A stretch of DNA of 64,000 nt, from positions 1,736,001-1,800,000 of the forward strand of contig NC_092474.1 in assembly GCF_047495875.1 (NCBI RefSeq), written 5' to 3'. This document shows positions 1 to 13,990 of the stretch, piece by piece. Every line of letters begins with the position of its first letter. Within the stretch, counting starts at the first letter, position 1. The notes beneath the pieces are model-generated. The model saw nothing but the letters and a program-made list of their open reading frames with translations, did not search any database and had not been told where the DNA came from. The DNA is from Pithys albifrons albifrons. Taxonomy: Eukaryota; Chordata; Aves; Passeriformes; Thamnophilidae. Both the position numbers and the translations under genes were made by a program.

Positions 1-3000
1 AACACACTTTTATTTGTGAGCTAAGGAATTTTCATACTCGAATCACATTTTCTTTCTTTCTTTTCCCCACTCTTGCAAAGATTAATGCCTTCAATCTAAA
101 CCTCAGCCCTCCTGACGGAGGATCCTCCTCACACGATCATTGCTTTGTGGCATTTCTAACAGGGGCTATCGACTTAATTAACTCTACCTTTAGGTCTGAG
201 CCTCCCAACGGAAAGCAAATGTGAGCTGTAGCTACCTACTGCTCCAGCCAGGCAGTGTCTTTCAAGCAAGTGATACTGCAATATAATCCTCCTGTGCCTG
301 CAGAAAGGTGGAGGGAAAAGCAGCCCCAGCTTTGGGGCGTGCTCGGGCTGCAGGAGGGGCACACTGGGGTGACCCCAGGAGTCCCCTGACAGGCTGACAG
401 GTATCTCGGCCCACCAGCAGCAAAGCTTTGTTCCAAAAGCAACATATTGAGGCTGTGTGTGTATGAACGTGTGGGTGGGGGAAGATGGGGGAGAGGTGGA
501 GGCAGAGCAGCGCTCTGGCACCCGGGCTGTCGCCCAGGCATCACTGATGTGGGCACTGGAGGGAGTTGCTTGCCAATCCTTCTGGCAGAAGAAAAATTGC
601 TACAGATGGCAACTGCCAGCAGGGAACGAACAGCAAAAACAGAGGAATTCATGACTGAAATTATGGAGAGAAAGAGAAAAAAGCCTTTCCAATGTACTCG
701 TTTCATCTTTTTAGTTAAAGGAAAACCTGTTATCAAGAGCCCAAATGAGCAGCTCCACTAAAACTGAGGGTGGAAATCACTGCAGGGCCATCAGAGCCAT
801 GGAGCACCTTCAATTAAAAATCCACCATGTGCTTACACAGGCAGCACACACACAGAATCTGCATTTCTTCTTTGCTTGTAAAGAGGTGTGTGCACTTAAA
901 TGAGCGACTCTGTTTATGCACATACATATTTTTGTGTCTGTGGCTCAGGAACTAGGCTGAAGACAAGCAAAATCTGTGGAATTTGCACATCTTTCCCTTC
1001 TGTGTGACAGAAGGTGGCAGATGAAGATACTTCCTGTCCTATCCACTTAAGAGAGCAAAACTAAAAAGAAGGAGAAAAAAAGAAGGAAAAAATGCAGTGA
1101 GCAGAAACACTTAAAATGAGTTACTATGTCTGGTCACTCAATCCTTTAAGCCCTGCCAACACTTTTCTGTGATTAGTTAGTAAATCTGACAAGGCCTGCG
1201 TTTGTTCACAGCTTATTGACAGAACTGTATTGATAAAGCAATATCCAAGCCTGGGGAAAGAAAGCCCACAATCTCATTTTACTTTCTCAAGTCTTTATTG
1301 CACAAAGGTGTTTTTCCTGGATGAATTCATTTTCCTGAAACTAAAGTTTGAATTTTTCTCAGTGTGTAGCTCTTGTATCATTGTTTAATAATTATTTATC
1401 GACTGGGTAACCATTAAACACAGGAGAGGAAAAACATGTCACACAAATTTATTTGTGCAGATTTCTGACCTGATGGTGCAGGGACATTTGTTTGGAGATC
1501 ATGAGACACAGAACAATGGTAGCTGTGGGGGTGATAATTTTTCCATCCCCCAGAGACATCTCATGCTTTCCTGTTCCCCATGCCCCCATTCATCCTGAGC
1601 TTCTTCCTAAAACCTGCCTCCATTGCCCCTGGAGGTTTGTGTCATGGCCATCCGTCCTGGATGAAACCACTGATGGGATCCCTTGAGGAGCCATTAGTGC
1701 TGCTCATAAATTAGCCAGATGGGGTTTTCCCTGACCAAGCTGCAGCAGGTTCAGTCTGGAGGGGAACCCAGGGCAGAGGGAAGAACATTTCCAAAGATTA
1801 GGAGCACTGGGATATGAAAAAGCAGGAATGGATAGGATTAAACTGGAGATGATTTCATGTTAAAACCACATGTATTACTGAAGTCTAATTGCAGCATTTC
1901 ACATCCAGTTGAATTTTACAAGCTTGATGAATCCAGAGTGGCAATGAGAAAGTGGCAGTGTGGGATTGTTCAAGGATTGCAAACCAAAATGAGGGGAAAT
2001 GGGTTCAGCAACAACTGCGGGATACAGACACCATCAGAGAGCAAGAAGTGGTGCACCAGCTTTGCTCCAAGAGGCTGGAGAAGGCATCAAACACTTGTTT
2101 TTGTGTGCTCTCACTGGAGACTGCTCAGTTTAAAGGGATCTAACAACCACTGCTTAAGCTGGCAGTTGAAAGAAATTGTTGAAAACCCCCTATTTGTTGG
2201 TGTTTAATTTACTCTTTCTGTTTTCTGTGGGTAGTAAAAATTGGCAGATAAAAGCCAGCGAAGAAGTGGAACATCATCACCAAAACACAGAGTGATAGGG
2301 AAAATCCCTTTATCATTTAAGTTAAACCATCACTAGATATCAATGAATCATATCACAAAAGCCTATTTAGGCTTCCTTGGCATTACAAATCCAGAGTGTC
2401 CTCTGGGCTCCTCTGCAATCTCTATTGATTATGACTTTAAAACCAAAAAGTCCTCCTTGCTAACAATAAAAAATCACTTGTTCTAAACACAAAAAAAGCA
2501 TTTTCAAAAATGGGCTGAAAAAAGGTGCATACATATCTTCAAAGGCTATTTTCACTATTGCAAGCATGCACATAGTAAGTCTTCTAAAATTTATGAAGGG
2601 AAGAATAAGTAGGAGAAATTATAACCAATTGAAAAATGGGCTATGCCAGGAAGAGGCTAATAAAGTATATATACACTTCAAGGGGTGACATGTTTATTAC
2701 TAATAATCTATAACAACACTGCCCCTTTATTCACCAGTGTTGTATTAATAAGGAAAGCAGTTAAGAACCTACAGATGTTACACGTGTTTTGAAAGGATTA
2801 GTTCATGTACCAGTGACTTCCTGCAGAAGTGGAGCTGTTACTGCAGCTCTGTTGCCCTGGGCTTCTGCAACTCCACTTGGACAGTGAAACTGGGGAAAGG
2901 AGCCACCTCTCACCGTGTCTTCACAGCCAGCACTGGATGTGACAGAGCCCAGCACAGCTCTCCCTCCCCAGGAGCAGGTTCCCTTCTGGCTGACTGCTGA

Positions 3001-6000
3001 GACCTGCTGACACCACCCAAGGCGAGGCCCCACTCAGCGTCTGTCAGGAGAGCGGCCATGGCAGCTGGAGACACGACTTGGCCATGGAGGTCCTCAGTAG
3101 TTGCCTTATTGATACAACAGTGGTGAGATGTCACACCTATTGCCTAAGCCAAGAGGGGCTGCAGTCTCACAATTCTCATTCTGACTGTAAACAGCGAGCC
3201 TGACCCTCTGTGGGAAGGATCTGGGCATGACTTATTGTTAGAGCTGGATGCTGGAAATTATTGCTGTGGCAATACTTTGTTCTGCATCGAATGCCATTTC
3301 ATAATCATCATCCCCACCACAAACAGGGATGATGCTCCACTCAGGAGAGATCACAGCAGCATGGAGTGCTCAGCAACTTTTGTGCTGGGTATTTCACAGG
3401 ACAGTCCTTGACAATCAACCTTTGTACCTCGTTTGTGTCATTTGTTTCATGGCAATGCTCACAGAGGTCACATCAGAGATAGAAGCTTTACTATGTTATT
3501 AATACCTAAGAAACACTTTGCATTTGCAGCTTGCAAGAAGCTCTGTGCTTTACAAATCTTCAACTACTGAACACTGTTGTGCTCCCCCTGTTTCCAGAAG
3601 AAGCAAAACCATCCCCAGAGATGATTATCTACTCCACAGTCATAAATCCCACTCTCTAACCCGTGGCTGTAAGTACAGTTTGCTGGAATGACAACTAAGG
3701 TGGGATGTTTATTTGCAGTGCACAGATGATGGGAGTAAGACAAGACAAAATGAAGAACAGGACAGCTTAGGCTCTGTTGGTCTTATCTGTATTTATGTTC
3801 AGGCCACCCAATGCTGTTCTGGCTGCACAGAAGAATGTAATATGAGCACAAGTACAGTTTCTGTTATGTTATCTCACAGGGCCACAGCAGGTATGGATGA
3901 CCTTTAGTTTAAGAGAGAACCAGGCTTTGCATGCAGAAGAGCTGTGTGTTTGACTGTCAGGGCTATTGGGCTGTGGAACAAACTCCTCTGTGGAGCTGGA
4001 GAAGCTGCCATTGAGTACATGGAAAGGCTGAACTGGAAAATACATTTAAACAGAAAATACTGTCTTGTCAGCAAGAGGGATGAAGTGACCTTACACATGT
4101 TCTCCAACTCTAATTTCTGTGAACACCTGCAGCTTAAACCTTGTGAATGCTGAAACAGGTCTACCAAGAAAGCTTCTGCTGCAGATGGATATGCTGTTTC
4201 TGCTGACTGGAGAACATGGTCTCCTCAAAAAACAAACAAGCTGAACCATTGACAGGACTTGTTGATAAAATTGTATCTAAGCTGTTGTCTGGTCTTCTTT
4301 GTTGTAAATCCCTGTCTTTCATCACATTCTTTGTTGACACACCTATGGTGTCCTAAAACTTAAGTAGTTAAATCTCTACCTAGGGTGTATCTACAGACCA
4401 GACCAAGCAGACACAGGCAATGCACAAGCCACTGTTACTACATGCTCAACTGTAAGCTCTGCTTATAACAATAAATACTCACTAATTGGCAACATGATTA
4501 TCCAAAATGTGAGAAGGAGGGATGCAGAGGGAAAAAAATGCCCCTTTAATTTTCACAGTCTCTCTGAAGCCACGACATATCTATGCAGAATGCATTTTCC
4601 TACCACATGTGCTGATCTAGAACTAAGGAAGAGATAGATGCTGAAGAGAGCCATTTTCATCATCCCTGCAGAGATTTGTAAAACAAGAGAGAGGGTTTTT
4701 TATTCCCCTCTCACTGGAAGAGGCATTGGCTCCTTTCCACTTCCAATTTCACCATGGCTGCACACGACTAAACATCCATTTTGACACTAATGTGGAGTGG
4801 TGCTCTCTGCTAGGTTGGGTCAGCCAGCTCTCCTGCCTGACTGGCCAAGTGATTGTAAAATCAGTAATGGTATATTTTACACCCCATATTTCTTAAAAAA
4901 CATAATTACTAGGGAAATTATTCTTCTTTTACTCTAGGATTATTTTCTTTTACCTTTTTTTCCCAAAGACACATGTGCTCACTCTCTCGTAACAGTCAAA
5001 ATGAGGTCAGAAACTTGAACATATGTGGCTGTGTGTGCTTTCTCCTCCAACCAGAAATGACAAAGCAGAGTTTGGCAAGGCAATAAAGGAATGGCCACAA
5101 ATCAGCCAGGATTATCTGACTTCCTTTAAGAAAGCCATAAATTGTTTACAGCAGCATTGGTCTTTAATGGCAGAATGGGGGTGATGGAGGGGAAAGCTTT
5201 AATCTAACAATTTCAACACATTGCCAAAGTCCTTTCCTGTAGTTTACAATAAAAGAACCTCCAAAGCATCTAACTTATGTTGGCTGGACTTTTTATTTTC
5301 AGGGAAAAGATCCTTCCCATGCTCCCTTCTCCTTCAATACATAAATAGACTGAAGCGTAATGAGGTTAAGTTTTAAAGCATTAAAGCTTTTGACAAAAAT
5401 GCTTGCAAAGATTTTAGCACCAGAAAACCTCTAGAGCAACTGGACAGAGCCTGGGATAATACACAACAGACTCCTCCAAGCTTAATGCACTGGGAATTGA
5501 AGTGCATTAGGATTTTGGCTGCAGCTGGGCTTTTTACAGCCACTGGATTCTCAGCACCACTGCTGATAATACACAGGTGAGGGGACATGGACTCAGCTTG
5601 CTGGGATTGCACCAGACACTGCAAACCAGTTCCAAGTAGGAAAAGACAGCAGTTAAAAAGTACTTTGGAAAGAGAGTCAATCTGCACAGTTCCTATATAT
5701 GAATTTCCAACACTTCCTCCTTCCCCCTCCGGTGAAATTCTACATTCAAAGTTGTTTGGTTTTAGCCTTTTGTTCTTGTGAAATTCAGAACCATCACTGG
5801 AATCTGGACAATGAATATTTGTACAGTTTGAGGGTGTCCATAGTGAGATTTTTAGAGATAGGGTCTGTGTCTCCTGCATTTCTTTGTATATTTTGCCCTT
5901 CGGGGCCATTATCTCCCACATGGCACTCTAGTGGAACATGCATCGAGCACAGACAATGCAAGCACCTCCTCTGCCTGGTATGGAAATGCCCCACATCTTT

Positions 6001-7440
6001 TCCTGCTGGGTTCATCCTGCTGTTGCACTGTATTTCTTTGGTCACACACCACTTCTGGAAAATGCATTTCTACTGCAAAAATGATGTAAATAAACACAGC
6101 ACAGCTCACATGGTTTGAAGGGTTTGTCAACAGAAAATATTCATTCCAGACTACTGGCTTCTGAAAACTGGAATATTTCCAAATCTATTTATCTCATCAC
6201 TTCATAGAAGCTCTTTCCTCCCTCCTCTTGATATTTCAGAAATTTATTTGTCTCCCATTATAAAAATAAATACAAGTGCTCTCTCTCCCCAATGCCCAAA
6301 CAGCAATTAGTTATAATGATTGTTATTTATGTTGTGGCAGTGCCTTGGTGTCCCAGACACAGGCTGGGACCTGATATGGTTACATGCTTATAATCCCTCC
6401 TCTACATGCTACTTAACAGCATATTGCTCAAAAGCCAGTAAAAGAAAATCAATGGAGACTGCCAGCAAAGTTTCCCCAAAGCTCTGGATAACAATCCCAT
6501 AAAGCTGAGTGGTTCTCCATACTATAAACTCCAGCTCCAGTGAGGGTTGGTCATCCTAGTTGAATTTTTTGTTTGGCTGAAAACAAACTCACAAGGCTGA
6601 AGAACCAAAAGGCAAATATACACTGTTTCCAGGGCAAGAGGGAAACAATTCCCTTATTGAAAAGCTTTTCTTTCATAATTAGGGCTGACAAATTACTTGC
6701 ATTTTCCCATGCACTGATGAGAAAGTTATAGGAAGGAAGGAAACACAGGAAGACCCTAACAGCTCAGAAACACAGGATCAAGTACTTTTATGGATAATTG
6801 CCATGCAACTCTCTATTTTGTTTCTGGTGCTTAGATATTATTAAGTAAAACTAATTAGAAAGGCAATAGATAAATGTACTCAGAATTCTTCATACCCTCT
6901 AAGTGGTTCCAATACCACCCATCAGGGACTCTGTGTTTGCTGGGTAGGCAAATGATTTTCTCATAAAAAGCTGGACGACTCTTACCATGGCTCATTTTCT
7001 CCCTTAACCTGCTCTATTACTGCTCCTCCTCTCCTCCTCCTCCTAAGTGAAATATAATATCCATCATTGTAGTAATGATTCCTGAACTAGAGATGCAAGT
7101 AAAAAGCAAACCCCCCTCCCCAAGCCCTCAGCACAGAAGGCTTGATGAGCACAGCTAGTTAGCCCTGTCTCTAATTAATGCATTTTGCTTTTCCTGCCAG
7201 GTGTGGCCCCATTTCTCACTCACTGGTTTCCCTCCCCAACAATTTATTTTTCAAAAGCAGAAACAAGTGATGGAAACAGAACCTGTAAAATACAAATAAC
7301 GAAGCAAACCAGTGGTGTTTTTTTTTCTTGCTGCTCAGGAACTTTAAAGAGGTTTGGGGGGGGGGAAACAACAACAACAAAAAACCCCAAGCAAAACAAA
7401 AACCTTTCCACACTAAGTAATTGAGTCTGCACTCTTGTAT
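1..7440. other. Intronic sequence without recognised features
   Basis: AT-rich, with no exon, repeat element or RNA gene recognised. The minus-strand frames at 236-736 (166 codons) and 5373-5921 (182 codons) are open but have no start context, splice structure or family resemblance. The stretch near 7020-7045 is CTCC-rich. Confidence 0.6.
7356..7383. repeat. G10 run followed by AAC-rich stretch
   Basis: Ten consecutive G (7356-7365) lead into an AAC-repeat-like stretch (about 7366-7383). It is low-complexity and error-prone in sequencing, so the exact G count should be treated with caution. Confidence 0.85.
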
Positions 7441-7860
7441 CAGACATTCAATGCTAATTTGGAGTCCTGTCTTATCGCATTACAGACAAACACAGGGCCC
7501 CTTACATCAAGTGCAACAAAATAGCTACACTCGGCATTATTAATGAAGTAGATGGATTAATTTCCTATTTATGAGAAGCTAACCAACTGGCTAGCTTGCT
7601 GACAGCACTATTAATGATCCTTAATGCCCCACAGGCGGTAATGGGTCCCGCTGGGAGATCTTGGAGCGCTGCAATTTGTATTGAGGATTTAGACATAACA
7701 AAAAAAAAAAAAAAAGCCCTCCTGGGAGCAGGCAGTTGATCAGCGGGCGCCCCGGCGGAACACAGCAGACAAATAATAAATGACAGCCTTGCGATTAAAT
7801 CAAACCTTCTACTTTAAGTGTTAAAGTGTCTGACTGTCACTAACAATCTAGTGGTTGTTA
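7441..7860. promoter_or_regulatory. Candidate conserved regulatory element (homeodomain/MEIS/NKX2 motifs)
   Basis: The texture is that of vertebrate conserved non-coding DNA: many TAAT cores (for example TTAATGA at 7611-7617) and MEIS/TGIF-type TGACAG at 7600-7605, 7781-7786 and, in reverse, 7834-7839. An NKX2-type TTAAGTG lies at 7814-7820. A short GC-rich patch (about 7741-7760) sits between two AT-rich halves. Conservation itself was not tested. Confidence 0.4.
7700..7715. repeat. A16 homopolymer
   Basis: Sixteen consecutive A inside a regulatory-looking block. No retrotransposed sequence was recognised on its 5' side, so it is read as simple low complexity and not as a processed-copy tail. 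Confidence 0.9.
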
Positions 7861-10800
7861 AAGCCTCCCGGGGCCTCCAGGAACAGACGCACTGAGCTGG
7901 AAGGTAAAAGGGGGGGCGAGCGGCCATGGCAGCAGCGGGAGCCTCGCTGGCTGGGGAAGGGAAGCTGCTCCAAGGCAGGAATTCAGACAACCACCGAGCT
8001 CCAGCTCTGCTTCTGGGGGTACCACAGAGCCAGGGCACAGGACCCCCAGAAGTTTACATGAGCCTTAAAAGAAAGATTTTACCTGGGAATGGAACAGCCC
8101 AAAGCTTCCCTAATCCCAGCTCTCCAGCCCTCCATCCTGCTTACAGAGGACTTCACAGCCCTGTATGAGTGGGACTCCCATACGTAGATCACATTTTGGG
8201 TAAATGAATGTCTTGCCTGCTCTATCTAGGAATTTCAGTTTCCATTCATATGTCTGTGCTTGCAGGATTGAAACCAGAGGGCTGTTTCTAGATTCAAAAG
8301 GGACAGGTTGAGGTGTGAACAGAAGTCCTGGAGGCAACACAGATTTCATTCACTTACTCTTCCTGATAAATACAGCCATACACACTCTGCCTTCCTTATA
8401 TTTAGTCTCCTTGCTGCCCTAGACCGATCACGTCCTGAGGCTAGGTGACAGCTTGGAGAAATCCCAACGCTTTCTCTTCTGGAGATCAGTGTTCAGAGAT
8501 AGAGATGAAATGGGCAAGTAGGTGAGATGAAAACAAGCATTGAAATGGTCCTTTGCCCGTCATCCTCTATCAAAACAACAAAGCAAGAGCCGAGGCTTAA
8601 CGAGTTAAGGAGGCACAAAGCCAACATTTTGTACTGATTGGGAAAATGTCTCCTTTCTGTTTGTCACCCTTTGTCCATGCCATGCCCAAGTGTATGCCTC
8701 TGTCTTCTTAGATCTTCTCCCACTACATTTTAAATGCCCAGTGCTACATATAATTAAGGTGCATAATGTGAAGATTTCAAACAAGCTTAATCTACCCTTA
8801 AAGAAACATTTAGAAAATAAAGGTGACTGGATGATGTGCACCTGTCACCAGCAGTAATAAAAATACACTCTTATAATTCAACTCAGGTAGTGCCAAATTC
8901 ACTCAAGTGTCTCTTAAAGCCGATGCCCAGATGGGAGGATGATGACCCTTTGCATCCTGCAGGACAAACCAATACTATTAAATCTGGTAAGATTTCTATA
9001 CATGAGGACTGTATGTATCATTTACAGATGTTCTTAAAAAAAGAAAAAGCTGATGAACAGAGAAACAATCCAGTAGGTATACACTTCTAATGTCATGTGC
9101 AATATTTTACTTTAAGAAAAAAAGGCAGAAAGCTTTATCAAAGAATATTTCTTGCAATGAGAAAGAACCAAGTGGAAAAGAGAAAGCCCTAAGAGGCAGA
9201 GTTTCAATGGATCTGGGGATGGCAGAGCTGTAGGTGCCTGCACTCCAATGAAAGCTCTGGGCTTGTCACAGGCAGTGTAAGTGCTGCACTTCCATCTGCA
9301 AAGGATGTTACTGGCCACACTGCACAGCACCTGCTCAAGCTATACCTCAGTCCTGTTTTACTGATGAGAAAGACAAGAAGGGCTCATGAGTGTCTGAAGC
9401 TGCAGAGAGAGTCAACAAGAGAAAAGGAGATGGGAACTCTGAGCTCTTCCTCCTTCCTGTGCTCAGGCCACTTGCTGATAACAGTATGGAGATCACCAGT
9501 AACAGAACAAGCCCCATGGCAATGTTGTTCCCCATTCTCCCCTCCCATAAGTGGTAGGCTTTGAAAGGACAACCCCAAACAAATTTATGAACAAGGACTA
9601 TGAAAAAATGAAAAGAAACTTGCACAAGGATTCCCATGCAAGTCATCAGCAGGAGAGTCTCAGTTCAGTGTCCTATTCATGTTGCTTTTCACTGAAACTT
9701 TCAGACCTAATACAAATTTTGAAGGAAAACCTACTGAAACCAGTGGAACTCTTTCTGCTGATGTGTCAAGTCTGGACTAGGCTCAGCATATCCTCCCCCT
9801 GACTGAAGTAACAATGGGCAGCTGTTCCCAGCCTGACCCCACAGTGCTTGGAGATGGGATCCAGCAGGATCCCTTGTCCTCAGGCACAGTGTTGGGAGAA
9901 GCACTGCTGACAGCAGTTTGCTCCAGCCAGCACTCTCCAAGCAGCCAACTTAGCTCCTGACAGACCAAAACACTCCAGTCTTTGCACAGAAACACCACTG
10001 CCTACATACAGCTCTTCATACCTCATGTTCTTCTCCCTGCTAAGGCACTTGTAGAAAACAGAGAGGTCCTACCACCTTCTTCCTCACCTGTTATTCCCAT
10101 AATCCAGGAAACAGCATGTTTTCCTTCTAGATGCTTTGTAACCCCTGTGTGGAAGATTTACAGCTCCTATTAGGTTTGACAGGCACTTAAAGGTGGACAT
10201 GACACAGAGGAACCGTGCAGTGGATCCCCTGTGAGGAACAGCAATCCAGCCGAGGGAACTGGAACTTTCTCTGCTTGTTACACAGACTCTTCAAGATCAC
10301 TACTAGAACAGAACAAGGGTGTGGGATGATATCTGGTCTGCTGTCCTGTAAGAAACTGTCCTCTGATTTATGATGTGATCATACCTTGATATTGCAGCCT
10401 GGAAAGAGAAGCATAAATAATCATCTCAGCTCATATATATCAATTTATTCTGTTACCAATCCATGTGTGTTTTCTGGCAGAATTAGTGTTTTCTCTTTTT
10501 AATCATACAATTTAACAGCAGATCACTGAAGAGAGCCCACTGGAAAACACAGCAGCCAGCTTGCCCTTATGTGAGCTTCAGTGAACGACATGTAAGGGAA
10601 AAAAATCCAGTGCATGATGGGGAGCTCTGGTGAGCACTGGCTGCCAAGAAGGCAGCATCAACAGAACCACACTTATTTATTTATCTTTCAGTTCATACAA
10701 GCTGCTCTGTTATAGCCTCTGGGTGGGGAAGCATCGATTTTTAAACATCACAAGCTAAAGAACAACCGATCTGACAAAATGTCAGTGTGGAACAGAGCCC

Positions 10801-11539
10801 TCCTGATGCAGGGAAGGCAATGCACTGTCTTTGCCCTCAGGTAGAAGCCTCAGTCCAAAGGGTGAGAGATGTGCCCGGGGCACCTGAGGGTGAGGGGAGG
10901 CTGCTGGGAGCTGAAGTTCCCCACTAGACCATTATCAGGGTTTAACTATGGGGGCAGCAAGCAGGGCTGCCAGTTTCTTTGCCTGCTTGGCTCCATGTCA
11001 GATACCACCTGAATTACTGTCATGAGCCAAAGAGCACAGGAAGGACTGGGCAGTATCAAAGCAGTGAGGAGGTCTCTGGGCTGTGGCACACCTGTAGGAA
11101 CACTGGCACTGTAGGGTAATGCCCTCTGAGGGGTTGTTGTGAGGACCCAAGTTTTAGGTAAGGGACAACAACTGCATACCAGCTTTACAAGCCTAATTAG
11201 GAGCTCCAGTTTCACCTGGTAAGACTGTCAAATTTTGCTTTGGCTCCTGGTCATCACAAAATCCTGGTCAAGTGGATCACAAAAAGTGGGGCTGCACATA
11301 CATCAGATGAAAACAAAGTCTCTATGTACAGAGAAAATGCTCATCATAAGGCACCTTTCTCCCATTCATCACACAAAGAATTCCTTCAGCCTGTCCCCTC
11401 CTGTCTTCCTCATGCTGGCATAAAATTGAATCGTGAGCCTTGTTTGCTTGATCACGCTTCCCCTCCTCCAACATGTCCTCACCCCTGGCACCTCCCACCA
11501 CTTTGCCCCCACCATCCTCTCTCAGATGGGGAAGGCAAA
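7861..11539. other. Intronic sequence without recognised features
   Basis: No exon with paired splice sites, mobile element or strong motif cluster was seen. The short GC-rich patches near 7900-8060 and 10800-10930 carry only chance frames. Confidence 0.55.
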
Positions 11540-11720
11540 AAATAATAGTGACAACCCCCACGGGAAAGCCAAGAGGCCCCTGCAAAGTGCACTGTGAAAA
11601 GGAGTGCGCCTGCTCACTCATCACATTTCGCATTCGTTCTGCCACTCGCTGTCAAATTAAAACGTGGCCAACAACTCATTTCTCCTGCTCTCACAGTTAC
11701 AAATTAGTCCATTAAGCTGT
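11540..11720. promoter_or_regulatory. Candidate conserved regulatory element
   Basis: A compact block with low repetitiveness and several factor-like cores, including CTGTCA (reverse TGACAG) at 11649-11654 running into an AAATTAAAA stretch. It is separated from the next block by a pyrimidine-rich stretch (about 11870-11950). Call based on texture only. Confidence 0.3.
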
Positions 11721-12059
11721 CTGCAGCAAGCCTTTTTTCCTCTTCCCAGTAATGGCCTCCGAGAATTCCTTCATAATCGCCAAGTCCTCCTGGGATGCCC
11801 ACCGAAAGCAGATGGAGAAGCTCCTGGGTAATACAAGGCACTTCTTAATGACACAACATGCTGTGGGTCTTTTTTTATTTTGTGGGGGGTTTTTTTATGT
11901 CCCTGTTCTTCCTTCATCATCTCTCCCCCTTCCCTGCTTTTTTCCATCAGGATGAATTAAAAAAACTAAATAAAAGAGAAGCAGGGATGGAGTGGCAGGG
12001 ATGCTCCTGTGCACAGGTTGATGGCTACAGGAAGGGGTGGGGGGAAATCAGCTTCAACT

Positions 12060-12320
12060 CCCTAATTAAAACCTCCTAATTGAATTATCTTTATTGAAAA
12101 ATTAGATCTTCCATTGGAAGCTTAGAGATCTGGGAAGACAGACGATCAAGTCCTCCTGTAGATGACTAATCTGTTTCATTTATCGTGTCTCCTCCTCCCC
12201 AGGCAGAGGCTGCACAGACCACGACGTCTCTTCCGCGGGCCAGACCTGTCGCAGAGCGAATCGCTCCTGACAGAACAAGTTGCTTAATGCAGAATCCCCT
12301 CTCTTAAGGGATGTTTTGGA
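12060..12320. promoter_or_regulatory. Candidate conserved regulatory element with homeodomain sites
   Basis: The left part is rich in homeodomain cores: TAATTA at 12063-12068, TAATTG at 12077-12082, then further ATTA cores to 12115. The right part (12200-12275) has an unusual number of CpGs for this window. The AT-to-GC switch within about 200 bp and the lack of any repeat suggest an enhancer-like element. Confidence 0.35.
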
Positions 12321-13599
12321 GAGCCAAAAGGACTTGAGTGTTATTAGCAAGTAAAGGGTAGTATCTGCTGGGAGTTGTCTTTATTTATTTAAAAGAGCAT
12401 CTTTATGAAGTGAGGCTGTTACAGCATCCTGTTCATGCAGGGGTAAGGGAAGGGCTGCCGACCCCAGCATTGGTGAGGACTCTGTAACCCCCACCAAGCT
12501 GCTGTGTATAGAAACATGGCATTTAAAATAAGGCAAACATTTTCTGTGCATTGATGATGCACAGGAAAAAATACACTGACTAAACACAGCCAGCTGGTAT
12601 CATGCTGTACTTTAAATAATAGCAACTCCAGAGAAATCTTTCCGGTCCACCTGTTAACCCAAAGCTGCTCCTGGAGATGCTGCTTGAGAGCAGCAGGGCT
12701 CACCCACAGCCCATGCAGCAGATCTGGTGAACACCTGGACAGGAGCATGGCTGTGCCAAGCTGGGACCTGTTCTGAGCTGCCATGAGCTCCCCCTCCCAA
12801 CACAGGGCTTGGCACCTGGCCCTGATCATGGCAACAGGCCCAGCTCTGAGGGGCATCACCTTGAACACCATCCTGCACTGAAGGGGCTGGCCAGGAGGAT
12901 GTGTGGCTTTATACACTGCAAAATCACCATTTGGGGAACTAATAGTGGACTTGGTCCCTCCTTTATAGAAGTAACCTTTCAGGTTAGTGACATAAATTTG
13001 AGTTCAGCCTCTATTTGATGCTGACTTGGCAGTCATGAGAGGAAGAGGCTGGATCTGCCCCACATGCAGTGTTCACCTCATAAAATCACAGCTGGCCTTC
13101 ACTGGAAGCCTCTGGAGACAGAGGCAAGCTTAGTGGGCTCTGGGAAGATTCTATCCCATTACATTTTTTTACTTTTTCAAAATCAGGAGGAAAAACTCTT
13201 CCCAGAGAAAACCACCAGAGTCACAGATGTTGGCAATTCTTGTTTCCAATGAACTGCCAAAGGGTAGAAAACACAAATCAGCCTTTGCCCATTTGTCTTC
13301 CACTCTCTCTCCCCAACAAAACAGAAAATTGGCTTCAAACTCAAAAGACCAAAACCTAATTAAATAAATACAGTGTGCATTCCTTTTCTTAGCTGCTGAC
13401 TTTGCAGTGGGGTGACTCCCAATGCCAAGTCTCCTTAGTGACTGCAAGGGTTAATTCATCTTTTGTACCAAAGTCAAAATTCCTTATCTCATTGCAGAAT
13501 TCCAGGGGCTGTGCCTTTAAGGAAACATTTTGCCCCCAAATGATAAGCTCCAGTGACACTACAGTAGTCCCTCTTCAGCCTCCTCCCACACCAAATACA

Positions 13600-13990
13600 A
13601 TTCAGGCTCGGCTGTCACCCTGGCGCTCTCCTCCCGCTCAGCCCTGAGTGACAGGCATGCTGTGCTCACACTATCCTGGGGAACAGCCAAAGTATTCATG
13701 GATCTTATTGCTAGACAGGCTGTGATAAGGCTGTTTTCATGGCTACACATCCCACGGACAGGCATAAAGAGAAACAAGAAGGCGGCAATGAAGAGTAAAG
13801 TCCTCTCGACACCTTTAGGAGGTGTCTTGTGCTGGAGGGCGAGAGAAGCTTTTTCATGGGCAGGAGTTGTGTTATGAATGTATATATTTCGAGGTGGGGA
13901 GGGGAAGGAATAAACCACTTTCCTGGAAGTGAAGAAAAATTGGCTGTCTTTGCAAGTCTGAGGCCAGCTGGGAAGACAGAGGCGTGATTC
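13600..13990. promoter_or_regulatory. Candidate regulatory block with T-box-like inverted repeat
   Basis: A GC-richer, non-repetitive stretch containing the exact inverted repeat GACACCT (13808-13814), spacer TTAGG, AGGTGTC (13820-13826). The half-sites resemble T-box AGGTGT cores. The longest open frame in the window (minus, 13559-14122) passes over it but has no family match or convincing splice sites. Confidence 0.3.

Noticed and set aside
1007..1020. CTCF-like core (GAAGGTGGCAG)
   Set aside because: Only the core matches and the 5' part of the consensus is missing; such partial matches are frequent by chance.
3931..4070. Possible ancient CR1 fragment (GGCTGTGGAACAAACTCC stretch)
   Set aside because: Resemblance is limited to one short word and the flanks do not align with the CR1 end.
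5373..5921. 182-codon minus-strand open frame
   Set aside because: No family resemblance, AT-rich codon texture and no splice signals; overlapping frames on the other strand are equally open.
7700..7715. A16 run as a processed-pseudogene or SINE tail
   Set aside because: No retrotransposed body or target-site duplication is visible beside it.
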